This document shows positions 1 through 7,680 of a stretch of DNA of 39,116 bases, piece by piece. The stretch is taken from assembly GCA_002396885.1 (NCBI GenBank), contig DGXY01000110.1, positions 39,128 to 78,243 of the forward strand. The letters run 5' to 3'. Positions within the stretch are counted from its first letter, which is position 1. Each line of letters opens with the position of its first letter. The notes beneath the pieces are model-generated. The model saw only the letters and a list, made by a program, of their open reading frames with translations, ran no database searches and was not told where the DNA came from. The position numbers and the translations under genes were made by a program. This stretch comes from Akkermansiaceae bacterium UBA5020. Lineage in GTDB: Bacteria; Verrucomicrobiota; Verrucomicrobiia; Verrucomicrobiales; DEV007.

Positions 1-1581
1 GGCCACGCCGACTTCGGTGGCGAAGTGGAGCGTGTCATGAAGATGGTCGACGGCGTCCTCCTCGTCGTCGATGCCTATGAGGGACCCCAGGCCCAGACCC
101 GCTTCGTGCTGAAAAAAGCTCTCGCCCACGGCCTCACTCCCATCGTCTTTGTCAACAAGATCGACCGGCCCAACGCCGAGCCTCTCCTGATGCACGACAA
201 GGTCCTCGAACTCTTCCTCGACCTCGATGCGAACGAAGAGCAGTTCGGCGCGCCCTTCCTATACGGCTCCGCGAAGAACGGCTACGCCGGGACCAAACCC
301 GACGCCGAGATGACGGACATGAAACCGCTTTTCGACGCCATCATGGAGCACATTCCTGCTCCCGACGCCGATCCGGACGGTGAATTCAAGATGCTCGTCT
401 CGAACATCGACTGGTCGGACTACGTTGGCCGTATCGCCATCGGCAAGATCCTCTCCGGCCGTGTCGAGATCGGACAAACCGTCTGGCGTCTCATCCCGGG
501 GGGCAAACCCCAGCGCTCCAAGATCAGCAAAATTTTCGAATACACTGCGCTCGCCACCGGCGAAGTGAACTCGGGCGGCGCGGGCCACATCGTGGGCCTC
601 TCCGGCTTCGAGGATGTCGACATCGGCGAGACCATCGCCACGACGGCCGAGTCCGAGCCCATCGCCTTCGTCGAGATCGATCCCCCGACGGTCATGATGT
701 CCTTCGCTGTCAACGATGGCCCCTACGCCGGCACCGAAGGCACCCGCGTGACCTCGCGCGAGATCCGCGATCGCATTTTCCGCGAAGCCCGCACCAACGT
801 CTCGATCAAGGTCGAGGAGACCGATAGTGCCGGTGAGTTCAAGGTCAGCGCCCGCGGGGCCATGCAGGTCGCCGTCGTCGTCGAGGAGATGCGCCGCGAG
901 GGCTACGAAGTCCTCGTTTCGCGCCCCACCGTGATCAAGCGCGAGATCAATGGCAAACTCCACGAACCCTTCGAGGCCCTTTACCTCGAGGCACCCGACG
1001 ACTCCATCGGCGGTTGTATCCAGGCCCTCGCGAACCGCAAGGGGGTCATGGAATCCATGTCCACCCGCAACGGTCGCACCACAATCGAGGCCACCATCCC
1101 GACCCGCGGTCTCATCGGCTTTGAGTTCGAGCTGCTGAATATCACCAGCGGTGAAGGCATCATGTCCCACCTTTTCAAAGAATACCGCCCCGACTCCGGC
1201 GATATCCGCACCCGCGGCACCGGTACGCTCGTTTCCATGGAAAAGGGCGAGGCGATGAGCTATTCGCTTACCAACATCGAGACACGCGGCAAACTGTTCG
1301 TCGGACCCGGCGAAGTCGTCTACGAAGGTATGATCATCGGGGAAAACCCCCGTGCCGACGATCTCCCCGTGAACCCGACGAAGGCCAAGCACGTCACCAA
1401 CCACCGTGCCGCCGGCAGTGACAAGACCACCGCCCTGACCCCTCCGCTGAAGTTCTCGCTCGAGCGCGCCATCGAATACATCGAACCCGACGAACTCGTC
1501 GAGGCAACGCCGAAGAACATCCGTCTGCGCAAGCGCATCCTCGACAGCAACGAGCGGAAGCGCCTCGCGAAGAAGGGGTGA
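1..1581 (+). CDS. typA: Ribosome-associated translational GTPase TypA/BipA (5' end outside window)
   Basis: The reading frame is open from base 1, so the gene is cut by the window edge. The visible 526 residues begin in the G3 region (GHADFGGEVERV, part of the DTPGHADFGGEV motif). The G4 motif NKID and the G5-like GSAK follow. The GTPase domain is followed by the EF-Tu-like beta barrel, the EF-G III/V-like domains and the TypA-specific C-terminal domain, which ends in a basic tail (RLRKRILDSNERKRLAKKG). About 80 N-terminal residues (P-loop and switch I) are missing compared with the usual 600-610. TypA is a 70S-ribosome-binding GTPase used for ribosome assembly and translation under stress or cold. 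Its last 155 bases recur at 3606-3760. The family assignment is very secure. Confidence 0.97.
   Translation, partial: GHADFGGEVERVMKMVDGVLLVVDAYEGPQAQTRFVLKKALAHGLTPIVFVNKIDRPNAEPLLMHDKVLELFLDLDANEEQFGAPFLYGSAKNGYAGTKPDAEMTDMKPLFDAIMEHIPAPDADPDGEFKMLVSNIDWSDYVGRIAIGKILSGRVEIGQTVWRLIPGGKPQRSKISKIFEYTALATGEVNSGGAGHIVGLSGFEDVDIGETIATTAESEPIAFVEIDPPTVMMSFAVNDGPYAGTEGTRVTSREIRDRIFREARTNVSIKVEETDSAGEFKVSARGAMQVAVVVEEMRREGYEVLVSRPTVIKREINGKLHEPFEALYLEAPDDSIGGCIQALANRKGVMESMSTRNGRTTIEATIPTRGLIGFEFELLNITSGEGIMSHLFKEYRPDSGDIRTRGTGTLVSMEKGEAMSYSLTNIETRGKLFVGPGEVVYEGMIIGENPRADDLPVNPTKAKHVTNHRAAGSDKTTALTPPLKFSLERAIEYIEPDELVEATPKNIRLRKRILDSNERKRLAKKG
1427..1581 (+). repeat. Direct repeat copy A: 3' end of typA
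   Basis: These 155 bases, ending exactly at the typA stop codon, recur at 3606-3760. I counted 5 mismatches (150 of 155 identical). Four are third-position silent changes and one changes Asn to Asp. Identity stops on both sides: base 1426 differs from 3605, and the sequences after the stop codons are unrelated. Confidence 0.95.
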
Positions 1582-1590
1582 GGACGGACA

Positions 1591-1647
1591 TAGGAGATTC
1601 TCGTAAGGCCACTGCGTGGATCTCCTAACTCCGTTTACGAAACGGAG
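1591..1647 (+). terminator. Two consecutive hairpins after typA, probable transcription end
   Basis: The first inverted repeat pairs 1591-1598 (taggagat) with 1620-1627 (atctccta), 8 of 8 bases. A second, tighter hairpin pairs 1629-1636 (ctccgttt) with 1640-1647 (aaacggag) around a 3-base loop. No T-run follows, so this is not a canonical Rho-independent terminator. Its place right after typA and before a separate secreted-protein gene still fits a 3'-end structure. The duplicated typA tail at 3606-3760 has no such hairpins behind it. Confidence 0.45.
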
Positions 1648-1685
1648 CGAATACCGACGCGCATTCGGGCGGACTAGGGTGGGGC

Positions 1686-3392
1686 ATGAAGAAGCCCCTT
1701 CCACTCCTTTTCTCCGCCGCCGTCGCCTTGTTTCTCCCCTGCGGTCCCGCCGTTGCCGATGACGTGCGTCTTCCCGTCACGTTGAATGGATCGGTGAAGC
1801 GCGCTGCTACGGCCAAATCGAAACTCGAAGCCGACTTTCAGGGAAGCAAGGACGGCAGCTCGATTCGCGGCAGCGAGGCTGGCGCGGGACCCGCCGGCCG
1901 GATCTTTGGTCCTTACCATGTCGTCGCTCGATCCGAGATCCAGTCGGGTGGGGCGATGGAAACGAAGGTTGACCGGGGAGCCATGCGTCTCTCCCGGACT
2001 TCTCTGGAGACGCCTTATGGGAAAATCCACCTGAACAGCCCCCTCGACACCGATCAGTCGGGGCGGCAACGCTTTCGGGGACACGGCTGGCTCCTGGTTC
2101 CGGAACTCGTCTCCGACGACGACAAGGGTGAGGAGCCCTGGATCAGCGACGGTAGCAATGCGGGAACCCGGCTGCTGAAGGACGTCCATCCCACCGGTGA
2201 CTCCCGCCCGAGAGAATTCAACGAGATCGATGGAAAGGTCGTCTTTTCCGCCGACGACGGGACGCATGGGCGCGAACTCTGGGTGTCGGACGGCACCCGC
2301 GCGGGGACCGTCCTTCTCAAAGACATCCAGCCGGGCGCAACGGGTTCACAACCCCAGCAGCTCGAGGTGATCGATGGTGTCCTCTATTTCAACGCCGACG
2401 ACGGAATCCATGGTGCGGAGCTATGGAAGAGTGACGGCACTCCAGAGGGCACGGTGCTCGTTGCCGATCTCTACCCGGGCGGCACTTCCGAATCGGCCAT
2501 GCCACGATACTTCCGGAAGACGAATGGACACGTGATCTTCTGGGCTTACAACGGCATCCAGTGGAACCTTTGGCGCACCGATGGCACCGGAGCCGGCACC
2601 GTCCTCCTCGCCAACCTCAAGCTCCCTGCGGACGGAAATCACATGCTCGCGCTCGGGAATGATCTGATTTTCACGGTCTGGACCGAGTCGACCCACGAAC
2701 TGTGGAAGACCGACGGCACCACAGGTGGGACGATCCGGCTGCGGGCGGGAAATTTTTACGCCAAATGCTTCGTCACCATTGCCGGCGGAACTTACTTCAT
2801 CCGGAACAACGTGGGCACCACCGAACTCTGGCGGACGGATGGCAACAGCTCCGGCACGATCTTCATTCGGAGTTTCCCGAACGCAAATCTCTGGAGCATG
2901 GCGGCCCTGAACGACCGCCTTTATTTCGGGATCGAGGATGGCAGCGACAACAGCTTCGATCTCTGGACGAGCGACGGCACTCACGATGGCACCTATGAGC
3001 TTCACCCGATCATCGATGGATTCTCCCAGATCCAGGACTTTGTCCCCGTCAACGGAGAACTCCTTTTCCGGGTCAATGACTCGACGAACCAGTATGAACT
3101 CTGGAAAACCGACGGCACGACGAATGGCACGGCATTGCTCACCGATCTCCCCCCGGCCGGATACTCCGCCGATGTCGACGCCCTCACCCTCGTGGGTGAC
3201 ACCCTCTTCTTCTCGGCGAAAGACGCCGAGGGCGATCGCGAACTCTGGTCCACCGACGGCACCGCCGCGGGGACCCGGAAAGTAGGGACGCTCATGAACG
3301 GCCCCGGCAATCCCGCGGTGCGGGAGATTACCCCTTTCGGAACCGGCGTGGTTTTCTCGGCGAACAATTCGGGGGCTAGCTCGGGAGGGTGA
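1686..3392 (+). CDS. Secreted ELWxxDGT-repeat protein, ends mid-repeat
   Basis: A 568-residue protein with an N-terminal signal peptide (MKKPLPLLFSAAVALFLP, Ala-rich cleavage region near residue 24). After about 150 poorly conserved residues it carries nine repeats of the ELW-x-x-DGT-x-x-GT type. The first is degenerate (PWISDGSNAGT); the rest include ELWVSDGT, ELWKSDGT, NLWRTDGT, ELWRTDGN, DLWTSDGT and ELWSTDGT. The spacing of about 45-50 residues suggests beta-propeller-like blades. ELWxxDGT-repeat proteins are extracellular and of unknown function. The last unit (VVFSANNSG) stops about ten residues before the next ELW would be expected, and no sorting tail is present, so the C-terminus looks truncated. 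A weak -10-like tagggt lies 5 bases before the ATG. The repeat family is clear; the role is unknown. Confidence 0.85.
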   Translation: MKKPLPLLFSAAVALFLPCGPAVADDVRLPVTLNGSVKRAATAKSKLEADFQGSKDGSSIRGSEAGAGPAGRIFGPYHVVARSEIQSGGAMETKVDRGAMRLSRTSLETPYGKIHLNSPLDTDQSGRQRFRGHGWLLVPELVSDDDKGEEPWISDGSNAGTRLLKDVHPTGDSRPREFNEIDGKVVFSADDGTHGRELWVSDGTRAGTVLLKDIQPGATGSQPQQLEVIDGVLYFNADDGIHGAELWKSDGTPEGTVLVADLYPGGTSESAMPRYFRKTNGHVIFWAYNGIQWNLWRTDGTGAGTVLLANLKLPADGNHMLALGNDLIFTVWTESTHELWKTDGTTGGTIRLRAGNFYAKCFVTIAGGTYFIRNNVGTTELWRTDGNSSGTIFIRSFPNANLWSMAALNDRLYFGIEDGSDNSFDLWTSDGTHDGTYELHPIIDGFSQIQDFVPVNGELLFRVNDSTNQYELWKTDGTTNGTALLTDLPPAGYSADVDALTLVGDTLFFSAKDAEGDRELWSTDGTAAGTRKVGTLMNGPGNPAVREITPFGTGVVFSANNSGASSGG

Positions 3393-3490
3393 TGCGAGTG
3401 GCGAAGACCCGGATCCCGAAAGATCACGAGAGCATGCGCCTCGCTTCTTCGGAATCGTTGGCGATGATCCCTCCGAACCGCTTACCCATT

Positions 3491-3760
3491 ATGAAAAAGA
3501 CGATCCCTGTTCTGGTGTTTCTGGCGATCACTACGGCCCTCACACTCCAAGCCGCTCCCGTCAGCCAGATCTTCGAGGGCGTGACGGTGAGCAACCCCGC
3601 CCAACCCACCGCCCTGACCCCTCCGCTGAAGTTCTCGCTCGAGCGCGCCATCGAATACATCGAACCCGACGAACTCGTCGAGGCAACGCCGAAAAACATC
3701 CGCCTTCGCAAGCGCATCCTCGACAGCGACGAGCGCAAGCGCCTCGCGAAGAAGGGGTGA
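3491..3760 (+). CDS. Chimeric 89-aa ORF: export signal fused to duplicated TypA tail
   Basis: The ATG at 3491 starts a signal peptide (MKKTIPVLVFLAITTALTLQA) followed by APVSQIFEGVTVSNPAQ. This closely matches the start of the protein at 3865 (APVTQTFGGVTVAHPNQ). From Thr40 on, the remaining 50 residues are the C-terminal 50 of TypA with one Asn-to-Asp change, in the TypA reading frame and sharing its stop. The gene therefore looks like a secreted-protein paralogue whose body was replaced by a copied typA 3' end. If expressed, it would send a ribosome-binding basic tail to the export pathway, so it may be a non-functional rearrangement product. In-frame codons extend upstream to 3389, but without signal-peptide logic. 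Expression is unproven. Confidence 0.6.
   Translation: MKKTIPVLVFLAITTALTLQAAPVSQIFEGVTVSNPAQPTALTPPLKFSLERAIEYIEPDELVEATPKNIRLRKRILDSDERKRLAKKG
3606..3760 (+). repeat. Direct repeat copy B: displaced or copied typA 3' end
   Basis: This is the second copy of the 155-base typA tail, 2,179 bases downstream of copy A and in the same orientation. It starts at ccaccgccctgacc, where the upstream paralogue sequence also has CAACC/CC-rich microhomology, and ends at the stop codon. The high identity shows that the duplication is recent or was homogenised by gene conversion. Most differences are silent, which suggests that the copies diverged while both were under protein-level selection, or that one came from another strain's typA. 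Confidence 0.95.
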
Positions 3761-3825
3761 AGAAGCTTCCCGGGTGGGTGGTCAGGCATGCGAGAGCGGT
3801 GCGGAAAGAGCGCCGCTTGCGTCTT

Positions 3826-3847
3826 CGTAAAAAGTGGGTTTTTTACG
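3826..3847 (+). other. AT-rich hairpin just upstream of the 3865 gene
   Basis: The arms 3826-3833 (cgtaaaaa) and 3840-3847 (tttttacg) pair perfectly around gtgggt, with a T-run in the second arm. It could end transcription coming from the chimera, or lie in the leader of the gene starting at 3865. The stem is mostly A-T pairs, so the call is weak. Confidence 0.25.
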
Positions 3848-3864
3848 GCGAACTTTTGCCGATC

Positions 3865-4809
3865 ATGAAAAGGACCTTCTTGACCCTCGCCCTTCTCGCT
3901 CTTTCTCCGGCTCTCACGCTCGAGGCAGCACCCGTTACCCAGACCTTCGGAGGCGTTACGGTCGCCCATCCGAACCAACCTGCCACCCTCGACGCCGAGT
4001 TCCCTCCCGGAACCCCTTGGTCGCTCGAGGTGGCTTGGGACGACGCGGTCCCGGCTACGGAAACGTTTCCAACTCAGGCAGCCTACCTCCTCGCTACTCT
4101 TACCGTCACTCTCCAAGGGACAAGCGGTGACTGGACGACCAGCGCCAAGATCGGGAAGGCCTCTTTCGGACTCCTGCAGACCACGGGATACCACGAAGTC
4201 CAGTTCACCAGCGGATTTGATCCGGCCAACCACACTATTGACATGATCGGCTCATCCGATGTCTACAGTGTCAATCTCACCCTCGGGGATCCCACCGGGA
4301 CGGCCATCCCCGCCTTGACCCCGGCTCCAGGCATCTTTGATCTCGCCGATTTCAGCGCCACCCTTTCGCAGAGTTATCTCAAGATTTACCTCAACAACGA
4401 AGGCACCCAGTACCTCCTCGGTGGGCTCGGCAGCAACCCTGTGGGCGACCCCAACCTCTCCGTGAAACGCAAGAGCGGCACACCTCTCTCGAGCGGAGCG
4501 TCTTTGAAATTCCCCACGACCCAGATCGATGGAAAAGGAGCGAAAACATCCCTGACGATCTTAAACGACGGGATCAGCGATTTGACGGGTCTCGCCGCCA
4601 ATCTGTCCGGACCCGGGAAACGCGATTTCTCGATTTCCTTCAAGGGGGGAACTCTCCTCGCTCCTGGTGCCAAGCGGATTTTGGAAGTCGAGTTCAAACC
4701 CACCCGCCCCGGCAAACGCGCCGCCACGCTCAAGCTGACGAGCACCGATCCGGATACTCCCGTCTTCGAGGTGATCCTCAGCGGGAAAGGCACGGAGGGG
4801 AAACGGTGA
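3865..4809 (+). CDS. Secreted choice-of-anchor-D-like (ASH/HYDIN-type Ig) protein
   Basis: A 314-residue product. The ATG at 3865 is preferred because it opens a clear signal peptide (MKRTFLTLALLALSPALTLEA). The GTG at 3757 would add 36 basic residues in front of it. The middle (about 25-215) is Thr/Ser-rich beta-type sequence with no family I recognise. The C-terminal 100 residues look like an ASH/HYDIN-like immunoglobulin fold of the choice-of-anchor-D kind, with the pattern LAPGAKRILEVEFKPTRPGKR and then STDPDTPVFEVILSGKG. The same closing pattern occurs in the protease at 25742-26902. The protein is probably periplasmic or extracellular. It is a paralogue, over its first about 40 residues, of the chimera at 3491. 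No catalytic motif is visible. Confidence 0.75.
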   Translation: MKRTFLTLALLALSPALTLEAAPVTQTFGGVTVAHPNQPATLDAEFPPGTPWSLEVAWDDAVPATETFPTQAAYLLATLTVTLQGTSGDWTTSAKIGKASFGLLQTTGYHEVQFTSGFDPANHTIDMIGSSDVYSVNLTLGDPTGTAIPALTPAPGIFDLADFSATLSQSYLKIYLNNEGTQYLLGGLGSNPVGDPNLSVKRKSGTPLSSGASLKFPTTQIDGKGAKTSLTILNDGISDLTGLAANLSGPGKRDFSISFKGGTLLAPGAKRILEVEFKPTRPGKRAATLKLTSTDPDTPVFEVILSGKGTEGKR

Positions 4810-5091
4810 CCGGCTTGGCAGCAACGACGGCGGGTTCCAAGCCTGCATCGACGAAGCGCCTTTGTCAGGGTATCCTCGCTTTCGCACCGTTCTCGCTCCA
4901 GCTCACGCCGGCCCGTTGCGGTTGGCCGCGCCCGGAAAAGGCTGCGCCCCTTTCCGGGATCCACACGAACCCGCGGCGGGAAATGCCTCATCGCAGATCA
5001 CGGGTGGACCTACGGCTGCGATCAGGCTTCGCGTTCGATTCCCGGTTCTTCGCTTCCGGCAGGCAATCCCCATGGCGCGACCGCGTAACGA

Positions 5092-5120
5092 TTGCCGAAC
5101 CGTCTGAAACGTTCTAGAGT
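5092..5120 (+). promoter_or_regulatory. Possible promoter of the type III PKS gene
   Basis: A -35-like ttgccg (5092-5097) and a -10-like tagagt (5115-5120) are separated by 17 bases. This would start a leader of about 55 bases containing the hairpin at 5143-5159. The match is moderate only and was found by eye. Confidence 0.25.
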
Positions 5121-5142
5121 CAGACCTTTCTCCCTCCTTTCG

Positions 5143-5170
5143 CCCGGCCGCTCGCCGGGTTCTCTTTTTC
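5143..5170 (+). terminator. Intrinsic terminator-like hairpin in the PKS leader
   Basis: The stem cccggc (5143-5148) pairs with gccggg (5154-5159) around cgctc and is followed by ttctcttttt. It ends only 11 bases before the GTG start at 5182. It could terminate upstream transcription or act as an attenuator of the polyketide synthase gene. Confidence 0.45.
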
Positions 5171-5181
5171 CCTCCCCCTCC

Positions 5182-6249
5182 GTGCCCGCCTATCTGCATA
5201 GTCTCGAAACGATCGTCCCGGAACATACACATTCCCAGGAAGACCTCTCCCTGCTCCTGCAGGACCGCTTCACCGATCCGCGGATCCGGCGTCTCGTCGG
5301 CCAGGCCTTCCGACAATCCGGCATCGAACGGCGCCACATGGTCGTGGACGGGTTCTTCGAGAGCGGGCCTTTCGACGCGAATGGACAGGCCACCACGGCC
5401 GACCGCAACGCCGTCTACGCGACCGAATCGCGCCGTCTTGCCTCGGCTCTCGGCGAGAAAATTCTCTCCGCCCCAGGCGCCCCGGCACGGGAGGAGATCA
5501 CTCACCTCATCTTCGCCACCTGCACCGGCTTTGTGAACCCGGGCCCCGATTTTTACCTCGTGCGCGACCTCGGTCTCCGCGAGACGGTCGAACGCTACAC
5601 GCTCGGCTTCATGGGCTGCTATGCGGCGATCCCCGCGCTCAAACTCGCTGCCCAGATCTGTGAGGCGAACGCGAAGGCCGTCGTCCTCATCGTGGCCCTC
5701 GAACTCTGCAGCCTGCACATGCAGATCGACGACAAACCCGACGTGATCCTTGGCAACACCGTTTTCGCCGACGGTGCCGCCGCTGCGATCGTGAGTTCGA
5801 GACAGCGTCCTGACAAAACCACCTACCGGCTCGATGGCTTTCACGGTGGCACCATTCCCGAGGGGGAATCGGCCATGGCCTGGTCGATCGGCAACCAGGG
5901 CTTCGACCTCGTCCTCTCGAGCTATGTGCCGAAGGTGATCGGCAGCGAGATCGGCACGATCCTGCGACGCATCGGCGTGAACCTCGATGAAATCAACCGT
6001 TTCGCGGTGCACCCCGGGGGCAAATCCATCCTCGATCGCGTCATCAGCTCGCTGGGACTCCATGAAAACGCGCTCGATGCCTCGCGCGCCGTCCTTCGGG
6101 AGAACGGGAACATGAGCAGCGCGACGATTCTCTTCGTCCTCAAGGAACTGATCACGCGAGGCGAGGCCGGCGACCGGGTCCTCGCCCTCGCTTTCGGTCC
6201 GGGATTGACGATCGAGACCGCCGTCCTCACGATCGCGGAGATGGCGTGA
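5182..6249 (+). CDS. Type III polyketide synthase (chalcone/stilbene synthase family)
   Basis: A 355-residue thiolase-fold enzyme that would extend a fatty acyl-CoA or aryl-CoA starter with malonyl-CoA to make resorcinol, pyrone or phloroglucinol type products. The catalytic triad is visible: Cys146 in FMGCYAA, His277 in VHPGG and Asn310 in GNMSSAT. The family signature GPG (FGPGLTIE) lies near residue 339. The GTG at 5182 gives an N-terminus (VPAYLHSLETIVPEH) that matches the family. An ATG at 5092 would add 30 Arg/Pro/Ser-rich residues and run through the terminator-like hairpin. The gene converges with a minus-strand set encoding YceI, a methyltransferase and an FAD oxidoreductase, a combination typical of bacterial type III PKS loci. 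The starter preference cannot be read by eye. Confidence 0.93.
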   Translation: MPAYLHSLETIVPEHTHSQEDLSLLLQDRFTDPRIRRLVGQAFRQSGIERRHMVVDGFFESGPFDANGQATTADRNAVYATESRRLASALGEKILSAPGAPAREEITHLIFATCTGFVNPGPDFYLVRDLGLRETVERYTLGFMGCYAAIPALKLAAQICEANAKAVVLIVALELCSLHMQIDDKPDVILGNTVFADGAAAAIVSSRQRPDKTTYRLDGFHGGTIPEGESAMAWSIGNQGFDLVLSSYVPKVIGSEIGTILRRIGVNLDEINRFAVHPGGKSILDRVISSLGLHENALDASRAVLRENGNMSSATILFVLKELITRGEAGDRVLALAFGPGLTIETAVLTIAEMA

Positions 6250-6271
6250 GGCTCCGCCCGGTCGACCTCAC
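6246..6271. terminator. Possible bidirectional hairpin between convergent PKS and yceI genes
   Basis: gtgagg (6246-6251) pairs with cctcac (6266-6271) across the 18-base gap between the two stop codons. The stem is only 6 bp with a 14-base loop and has no T-run on either side, so this is a weak candidate. Confidence 0.2.
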
Positions 6272-6855
6272 TTGCGGGTGAGCTGCAGGCTCGCCCGCAC
6301 GAGGATCTCGTCCTTCACCTTTACGAGACCGAGCACGTTCGGCGGAGTGATTCCACTGTCTTTCAATGAGACGGGGAACGACACCGTGAAGGAGGCCTCT
6401 TTTTCGGAGTAGGACCAGTCCGAGACTTGTCCGGTGACCTTATGGACCTTCCCCTTCAAGGTCATCTGGAAGGGAATGACGGTGGGACGTGGCACCGCTC
6501 CATCGGACGCGGGTTTGGTCGCGGCGACAGCGATATGGTCGATCTCGACGACGATTTCGGGATGAGTCGCGACGTCCATGCACTTGTGCATCTCGACATC
6601 GCGCTTGTCATTACCGGTATCCATGCCTGCGGCTTTCACCACGACCGAGGAGGTGGCAGTGGCCTTCGCCGGATCGGACCTATCGGAAATGATGACGTTG
6701 AAAGGCTCGGCCGCAACCGTGCCTTCGAAATCGTGAAGGGTCGATTCACCGCTGAAATGGACCTTGCAGCTACCGGACCACCTTGATTCGTCAGCCCGGG
6801 AGGCGAGGACGGTCCCGGCGAGAACGATCAGGGTGATGAAAGAGGGCTTGTTCAT
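6268..6855 (-). CDS. YceI-family periplasmic lipid/polyisoprenoid-binding protein
   Basis: A 195-residue protein with a signal peptide (MNKPSFITLIVLAGTVLASRA). The YceI lipocalin-like beta barrel follows: HFSGESTLHDFEG near residue 33, the DKRDVEMHKCMDVATHPEI segment near residue 88 and FTVSFPVSLKDSGI near residue 152. YceI proteins of known structure bind long isoprenoid or quinone-like chains in a hydrophobic cavity. It starts 26 bases after the methyltransferase stop in the same direction, so it is probably the last gene of that operon. Next to a type III PKS, this suggests that it binds or carries the lipidic product outside the inner membrane, which is inference. The family is secure; the ligand is unknown. 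Confidence 0.87.
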   Translation of the reverse strand: MNKPSFITLIVLAGTVLASRADESRWSGSCKVHFSGESTLHDFEGTVAAEPFNVIISDRSDPAKATATSSVVVKAAGMDTGNDKRDVEMHKCMDVATHPEIVVEIDHIAVAATKPASDGAVPRPTVIPFQMTLKGKVHKVTGQVSDWSYSEKEASFTVSFPVSLKDSGITPPNVLGLVKVKDEILVRASLQLTRK

Positions 6856-6881
6856 GGACTGAAGAGGGTGAGGTGGGTTTG

Positions 6882-7619
6882 TCAGGATTCTTTGTGGAGA
6901 AAATGGAGCCGCATCATGCCGAAGAAGAGCGGCCGGGTCATCCCGGCGTGGAGGTGATGCCTCGCGAAAACGCGGAGAATTTCCTCTTCGTCAGGAAAAT
7001 CGCGCAGACTCGACGAGATATAACCGTGGATCCTCGGATTGCCGTGCAGGACGAGCCCCCAGAAACCTCCCCAGAGGCGGAGGAGATGGGATTGTATTGC
7101 CTGACGGAAGCATCCGGCCGGCTTCGAGAAGTCGAGAAAGGCGGCGCAGCCTCCCGGCCGCAGGACCCGGGCGAACTCGGCGAGGGTCGAATCGAGATCC
7201 GGTGCATTGCGGATCGCGTAGCTGCCCGTGATAAGGTCAGCCGAGGCGTCGGGAAAGTCGAGGCGGCCCATGTCCCCCACCGCAAATTGAATGCGCCCCG
7301 ACTCGTCGCGACGGCGGGCGATCTCGATCATGGCGGGAGTGAGGTCGAGCCCGTGGATCTCGCCATCGGGATAACGCGAAGCGAGGAGCCGGGCAACATC
7401 GCCGGTGCCGCAGGCGACATCAAGGCAGACGGGTGCTCTCATTTCCGGGAGGCCGGCAATGAGGGCGCGTTTCCAAGATCCGTCCTGACCGAGGGACAAA
7501 CCCCGTGTCGCGACATCATAGCGAGGAGCCGATTCCGCGAAATGGACGGCATTGAACTGGCGCTTTCCATCGCTCGTGCCGAGGTGGTCCTCGGCGCACA
7601 GTGTCATTCGATCTTTCAT
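6882..7619 (-). CDS. UbiE/class I SAM-dependent methyltransferase
   Basis: A 245-residue Rossmann-fold methyltransferase. Motif I is CLDVACGTGDVARLL at about 65-79, followed by an acidic residue at the end of strand 2 (HGLDLTPAMIEIARRR). The GDMGRLDFPDASADLI region and the post-motif VLRPGGCAAFLDFSKP are typical of the UbiE/MenG group. The ATG at 7619 (MKDRMTLCAEDHL) is chosen because an open frame upstream to 7829 is Cys/Ser-rich and overlaps other genes. It lies between a small membrane ORF and yceI, all on the minus strand. It most likely O- or C-methylates the aromatic product of the facing polyketide synthase. A role in menaquinone synthesis cannot be excluded, but no other men/ubi genes are visible nearby. 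Confidence 0.85.
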   Translation of the reverse strand: MKDRMTLCAEDHLGTSDGKRQFNAVHFAESAPRYDVATRGLSLGQDGSWKRALIAGLPEMRAPVCLDVACGTGDVARLLASRYPDGEIHGLDLTPAMIEIARRRDESGRIQFAVGDMGRLDFPDASADLITGSYAIRNAPDLDSTLAEFARVLRPGGCAAFLDFSKPAGCFRQAIQSHLLRLWGGFWGLVLHGNPRIHGYISSSLRDFPDEEEILRVFARHHLHAGMTRPLFFGMMRLHFLHKES

Positions 7620-7680
7620 GCGGTGCGGGTTTCCCAACGGGGAGTAGGCGAGTTTGAGACAGGCGGGAGGAGCGAGGCGA

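Larger units (their letters stand above)
4810..5181 (+). other. 372-base intergenic region with two GC-rich hairpins
   Basis: I find no convincing gene here; the open frames are Arg/Pro-rich with no family resemblance. A perfect 8-bp hairpin pairs 4931-4938 (cccggaaa) with 4951-4958 (tttccggg) and may close the transcript of the 3865 gene. The leader of the polyketide synthase gene, with its own hairpin, occupies the last 60 bases. Confidence 0.5.

Noticed and set aside
259..1704. 481-codon open frame antisense to typA
   Set aside because: It lies wholly opposite a highly conserved gene; the product is Gly/Asp/Val-rich with no family features, as expected from high-GC codon bias.
3389..3490. 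Upstream in-frame extension of the chimera
   Set aside because: It puts 34 polar residues ahead of a clear signal peptide; the ATG at 3491 is the sensible start.
3757..3864. GTG start for the 3865 gene overlapping the duplicated typA stop
   Set aside because: It would add 36 basic residues before the signal peptide; the overlap with the repeat end is probably chance.
5092..5181. ATG start of the polyketide synthase 30 codons upstream
   Set aside because: The added residues are Arg/Pro/Ser-rich and cross a terminator-like hairpin; family alignment favours the GTG at 5182.
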